Source of the DNA: Azorinus chamasolen
Lineage: Eukaryota; Mollusca; Bivalvia; Cardiida; Solecurtidae
Reading direction: 5' to 3'
Length of the DNA: 64,000 nt
NCBI GenBank assembly: GCA_963576725.1
Contig: OY755236.1
Span: 63,958,636-64,022,635, forward strand
Shown here: positions 55,201 to 61,200 of the stretch, piece by piece
How the letters are laid out: each line of letters starts with the position of its first letter
Numbering within the stretch: the first letter of the stretch is position 1
Notes under the pieces: generated by a model
The model's database searches: none
The model's input: the letters and a program-made list of their open reading frames with translations, nothing else
Told to the model about the DNA's origin: nothing
Translations under genes and position numbers: made by a program

Positions 55201-58200
55201 CTATTGCTGACGTAATGGCGTTTTCAAAAATGGTGGATAAATAGCATCCAATTTAATATTTTGATAGATGGCCCTATAAAGGTCCGTGAAAGGTTCTACA
55301 AAAAGGTCCACATATTAACGAGACCTTTTCATAGAGGCTATTGACAAAAACTGGGTCACGGAAGTAAACTCTGCATTGAGAAGACTATGTGATTGCACAA
55401 TAAACAAATCAATAGGGTACCAAGAATCCATGGGAACTGACGATTTGTCTCCCTTCACATAGCAGGGAGGGAGATACATGTATACGGATTTTGTACTTTC
55501 TGTCTGTCTGTTGGTCTGTCTGTCACAAAGTTTGTCTGCACTTCTCAAAAATGCAGGGCAGATTTCAATAAAAACTTCAGAGCAGTGATCACCATGAAGT
55601 GTAGTTGTGCATATTGCCAGAATGATTTGGTTTGATTATTTTTCAGAGTTATGTCCTCTTCAATGATAGAATATTTGCATAAAACCCAGTTTCTAATAAA
55701 TTGCTCTTCAGGTTTGGTAAAAAATTAACAGCAGTCATCACTGTGAAGTGTAGTTGTGAATTTAGCAAGGGTGATCTGGTTCCATTATATTTCATAGAGT
55801 GATGTCCCTTGATTGATAAAAATTGCATAAAACCCAATTTCTCATAAATGGCTGGTCAGATTTGGGAAAAAACCTTCACAGTTGTGATCACCATGAAGGG
55901 TAGTTGTGCATATCGCCAGGATGATCTGGTTCTATTGTTCTTCACAGAGTGATTACCCCATTTCAAGCACAACATTTAATGAAACATTGTAAAAGCTATT
56001 TTTGTGTCAAACAGTAATTAGCCAGATCAGACTACCTATATTGACATGGTTTATTTGGGTCTACATAGTTTGCAGTTGCAAGAAGGGTTTGTTTCCCATA
56101 TTGTGCCTCATTTATAAAAGCAGTGGATGTAATAGCAATTTGTTTGTTCATCTGCATTGGTCTCAAAGTCATAAAAGATCAAGTAATTCAGAGGCTGGTT
56201 GTCACAGTACAAAACAGTTGCTTGTTCATTCCTGAAATTTATAACATCCATATCATCCTTTTCTTTCTCCAGAGAAGATCAAAGGAGTATTGATCTTATT
56301 TTTCAGCTAAACCATATCTTTTCTTAATCCTTTACTACATAAATATGCCTTTCTATGCCTTTGCCAACAGAGTAGACCCAGATCAGACGGCTCCTACTGG
56401 AGCTGTCTGATCAGGGTCTGCTCTGTTTGCTTATGAAGTAATATAGATAAATTATGATACTACTTTTTCTGTCAGGGCCAATCTTTCCTATGCTCATGTG
56501 CCATTATAAAAAATAATATTCTAATATCTAATTAATATTCATGAAGTCATCATTTCGTACAAGAATATTCATGGAGTAAATGGTTAATAAGACAATTGTG
56601 ATAAATACCAACAAGGTGGGGTTTGATGGAGAAACAAAGAAAATATTTACCTGTATCCCTATATATAGTCCTGTTAGCTAGAACTCTGTCTCTCTCTGTA
56701 TGCAAATGCTTTAAACCTGCATGTGTTCCTTTGCTGTAGTACCACATACAGATCCTTGGTCAACTCCAGCTTCATCCGCCCAGCAGTCATCACCCTGGGG
56801 AAACACAGGCTCTGGTGCTACAGCCTCATCAGGGTCGCCTTTCGACTCATCGTTTCAGTCACCAACAGCCAATGGTACAAATGATATGAACAATGTTGAC
56901 GATGGGTTTGGAGTTTTGAGTTCCAGGGGCTCTCCTGCCAAGCCGGCATCAAGCACGGGTCAGCACCTTGACATGTTTGATCCTCTGGCAGGTACCCAGC
57001 CCCACGCATCCTGTTCATGTGTGTGTTTGGCTGTGTTGCCTTGCTTGTTCCTAGCTAAATGATGAAGACTAGCTTACACGGAAGTCAAGTTACCACTGAT
57101 TCAAGCAGTGGACAGAAGTTCAAAACGTGACTTTTGTGTGAAAAAAATTTTCCAAGTGATAACAGTACGAAAATTGTTTAATGTCAGTAGTTAAGTAGTT
57201 GGCAAAGTCAAATGTGACTAGTCTCATTGACACAATGGCGCTGGGAGATTTGCAGTCACTACATAAAATTTTATCCTCCTGAGCATTACCCAACTTGTAT
57301 TAGCAAACAGCTTGGATCCAGATGAGACGCTGAGTAACATAACATCAGGATTCCAGCTGTTTGACACTTGGTCAATAGTTTTTCAAAAGTTTGAACAAAT
57401 CCGAAGTTTGTTCACTTTACCTATTCAATAATTTTTACTGTCCGAGTAGTTTCGATTGTTGTAAATTAGGACTTGCAATTATTTTGGTATCAATCTCTGC
57501 TAGTAAGACAGACCAGGCCCCCTTGTAAGATAATCATGTGATATCGGTGGAGATGTTGCATTCTACCTATAAAAGAATCATATACAATGTTATGCTAGTC
57601 TTCCTCATAACCCTAGAATTACTGTTTTGCTAGTTGTGTTTTGTTGGAAATTATTTTGTTAGAAATAATGACGTGTATTACAGGCCTTTTTCTGGTAATT
57701 TTGGGAAAATTGCATTTCGTTAATTTGGATTTTTTTCAAAATTTGATCCCTGTTGGGAACTTTTTCCCCAAAATATTTTAAGTCCCCTACCTGCGTCGCC
57801 AAAGGGGACTATAGGTTTGTACTCCATCCATTTGTCAGTCAATCAATCTGTCAGTCACACTTCAGTTTTCCGGCCTTATTTTCTTAATGCCTGCAGATAT
57901 TGAAGTGATATTTGGTATGTAGCTCTATTATAATGAGTTTTAGATCAAGTTTCAATTGTCACACTTTGTTGATTTTTCAAGGAATTGCAGCAGTTGGACA
58001 TGTAAATTTCAGGAAAGTTGAGGTTCTCTGACTTTTTTTAAATGCCCGTGAATATTGAAGTTATATTTGGTATGTAGCTTTATTATAATGAGTAACAGGT
58101 CCAGTTTGAATTTTGTCATGCTACATTGATTTTTCACGGAATTACAGCAGTGGCACTTAGAAAGTTTCAGGAAAGTTTAGGTTTTCCAGATTTCTTTTCT

Positions 58201-61200
58201 AAACCCAAGCAGATATTAAAGTGATATTTGGTATGAAGCTTTATTATAATGAGTTACAGATCAAGTTTGAATTTTGTCATGTTAGATTGATTTTTCACGG
58301 AATAACAGCAATTGGACTTACAATACAGCTGGTAGAGGACTATGGCATTGCTTTCAATGCTCCCATTACTTGTTTTTACCTATTTTGCATTTGGAATGGG
58401 TCCTTTTAACGGACCTGTGTAAACACCAGAAAAAAGCCTGTATTACCCTCAATTTCAAATGCAATGTTTTGGTATATTTGGCAATCATAACAGTATAGTA
58501 TCATTTTGCTTGTCAAATATATATACAACACACCCTAGATGTAGAAATTAGGCTTGATATTTATATTCTGCATGCTTCAGAGCCAAACTGGTCTTTTAAC
58601 CCTTTCCCTGTTGAATATCCACATGTAAAGAAATAACAGCATCATGAATATTTATTTACTGAATTTTTATAATGGCATATGGACACAGGAGTTTTTGTTA
58701 TTAGAAGAAACTGTAGAGTCTGATCTATCTAAATATAAGCAAACAGAGCAGACCCTGATGAGGTGGCTCCTACAGGAGTCGTCTGATTTGGGTCTACTCT
58801 GTAAAGGCATAAAGAGGCGTTAATGTCAATGAAAGGGTTACCCCTTTACTAATTGTCATCTGCCAAACAGGACTCCTACATTTATGAAAGCAAAGTAACT
58901 TTTCTTCCATTTTTCTACAAAAATACAGGCAGAGCATCAAACAGTCTGGATCCTGATAAGCCACAGTTACTTGGCATTTTAATTAGATCCAAAATGTTTA
59001 CATAGGTAATTACAAAATTGCAACTTGTGTACAAAGAATGAATATCTCAATCTTCTCAATACTAAAGAACATGTAGTAACCTCTCACCCACCTTCTTTAT
59101 TACCCCCCCCCCCCTTCTTTATAACCCTAACACCCTCCCCCCCCCCTTTTGAGTATTAATCTAAGAATGTATTAAAGTGTGAATAGTCATGGATTGAACT
59201 TTTAACAAAGAAATTTTGGAAAATAACAGAAATTTCATAATTAAATCTATATCCTGTCACAAGCAAACAGCAGACCCTGGTCAGATGACTGATTTGATCT
59301 CGGTCTGCTCTATTTTCAAAGATGCCTTTAATTCTTTACTCCATAAACTCCTATAGGAGCCATCTGATCAGGGTCTGCTCTGTTTGCTTATGATATAATA
59401 ATAGATATGATTCTACAGTTTCTGCCATGGCCAAAATTCCCCTGTCATTGTGCTATAGTAACAAATTAATGTAATTAATTTTCATGACATCATTATTTCA
59501 TACATGAAAATTCATGGAGAAATTCCTTCATATAAATGCCTTTTCAAGCCTTTGCAAGTAGGGTAGATCCACATTAGACAGCTCCTGAAGGAGCTGCTTG
59601 ATCAGGGTCTGCTCCGTTTGCTGATGAAATTATATTTGACTCTACAGATTCTACCAATACCAAAACATTGTGTGTACATAATTATGCCATTATGAAATCC
59701 AGTGAATAAATATTCATGATGTTATTATTCTTATATGAATATTCAACAGGGAAAGGGCTATGGTGGGAAAGAGTTGAACCATTTGGCCAGTATGTCAGTC
59801 ATTCAATAGACAATTACGATTAGTAACTTATTAACCGCTTACCTACAGTCTTGATTTAGGTAGGAATGTTGATATAATGAGAAGTTAACCCCTAAAGATT
59901 TTGAGGTCAGTAGGTCAAGGTCACTCTGTAAAGGCAGTGGTCAAAATTATAGTCTGACTGCAGTTTGGAGGCATACATGTTTTACAAAAACAGTACAATC
60001 AGAGCAAATTGTTTGGGTTGTGATGAAAAACTCTAGTTCTCTAGTCACATTTTGTCGGGATACAAGCTCGACAAAGGTATTCATTTTACAATACCATGCA
60101 GATACAAGGATATAGCCCTTGTACATTCTTATATAAATTAGAACAGTTTTTGATTTGTAAGCAGAATAGTAATTAGGTAACAAGCTCAGCACTTTCTCTC
60201 AAGACCAATGAAAAATGTACAACATTAATGATAGGACATTATCTGGTTGATGTGCTAGCATATTTTGTGTTATGCCATTAGATGTTACTTTATGACATTG
60301 TTTGGCAGCATCCTTGAAGCATGCATGATAACAGTAGTCCTTTGAATGCCGGATACGCATGCACAGTCATTTGCAAAAGTAAAGACCCAGATTTAAAAGC
60401 TCCTGTTGGAGCCCTCTGATCAGGGTCTGAAGGGTCGGGCTTTGTCATTCAACATGCTCTTGCAAGTTAAAGCCTTTCATATTGAGTGGCTCTACAGTAT
60501 AGTTAAGCACTGATGCACTATTTCACTCTGAAAAAATTCAGTGTTGAAATTAGCTGTCATATATTTGCTGATGATAAGTAAAACTGGTCTAATTCTGGGG
60601 CTTAACCCTTTACTCCATATATACACCATTTTATGCATATGCAAACAGAGTAGGCCAAGATAAGGTTTCTCCTGTAGGAGCCTCCAGATCGTGGTCTTCT
60701 CTGTTGGCTTATGAAATAAAATAGATCTGATTCTTGTTTCTGTCTTAGCCAAAAATTCCCTTACTCAAATGCTATTGTAAAATTAATCTAATAAAAAATG
60801 CATTATGTCTTGCATGAATATTCATGAAGTAAAGGATTAAAGGCAGATGGTAGTGTAATGCAGGATAAAAGTTACACAGAAAACTTCTGTAGGAGCTTTC
60901 TGCATTACTTTCATCATGCATTAACCCTTTTCCTCATATAAACAGAGTAGACCCAGATAAGACGGCTCCTATAGGATCAGGGTCTTCTCTGTTTGCTAAT
61001 GGAATTTGATAGATCTATTTCTTTAGTTTCTAAAACGGGTACAACGTTCCACCTTCCATATTTCATTGTAATTATTTTGTCCATGAATATGCAGTAGGTA
61101 TTGAAAATTGGAATAAATATAGAACAGGGAAAGGGTTAAGCAACCATCTGCTTCTTAAGACATCTATGGTTATTCATAAAGCAGTCATTGCAACCCTTTA

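Noticed and set aside
55315..55548. 77-codon minus-strand frame
   Set aside because: Lies across the TCTGTCTGTCTG run and start of a tandem repeat; amino-acid repeats reflect the microsatellite.
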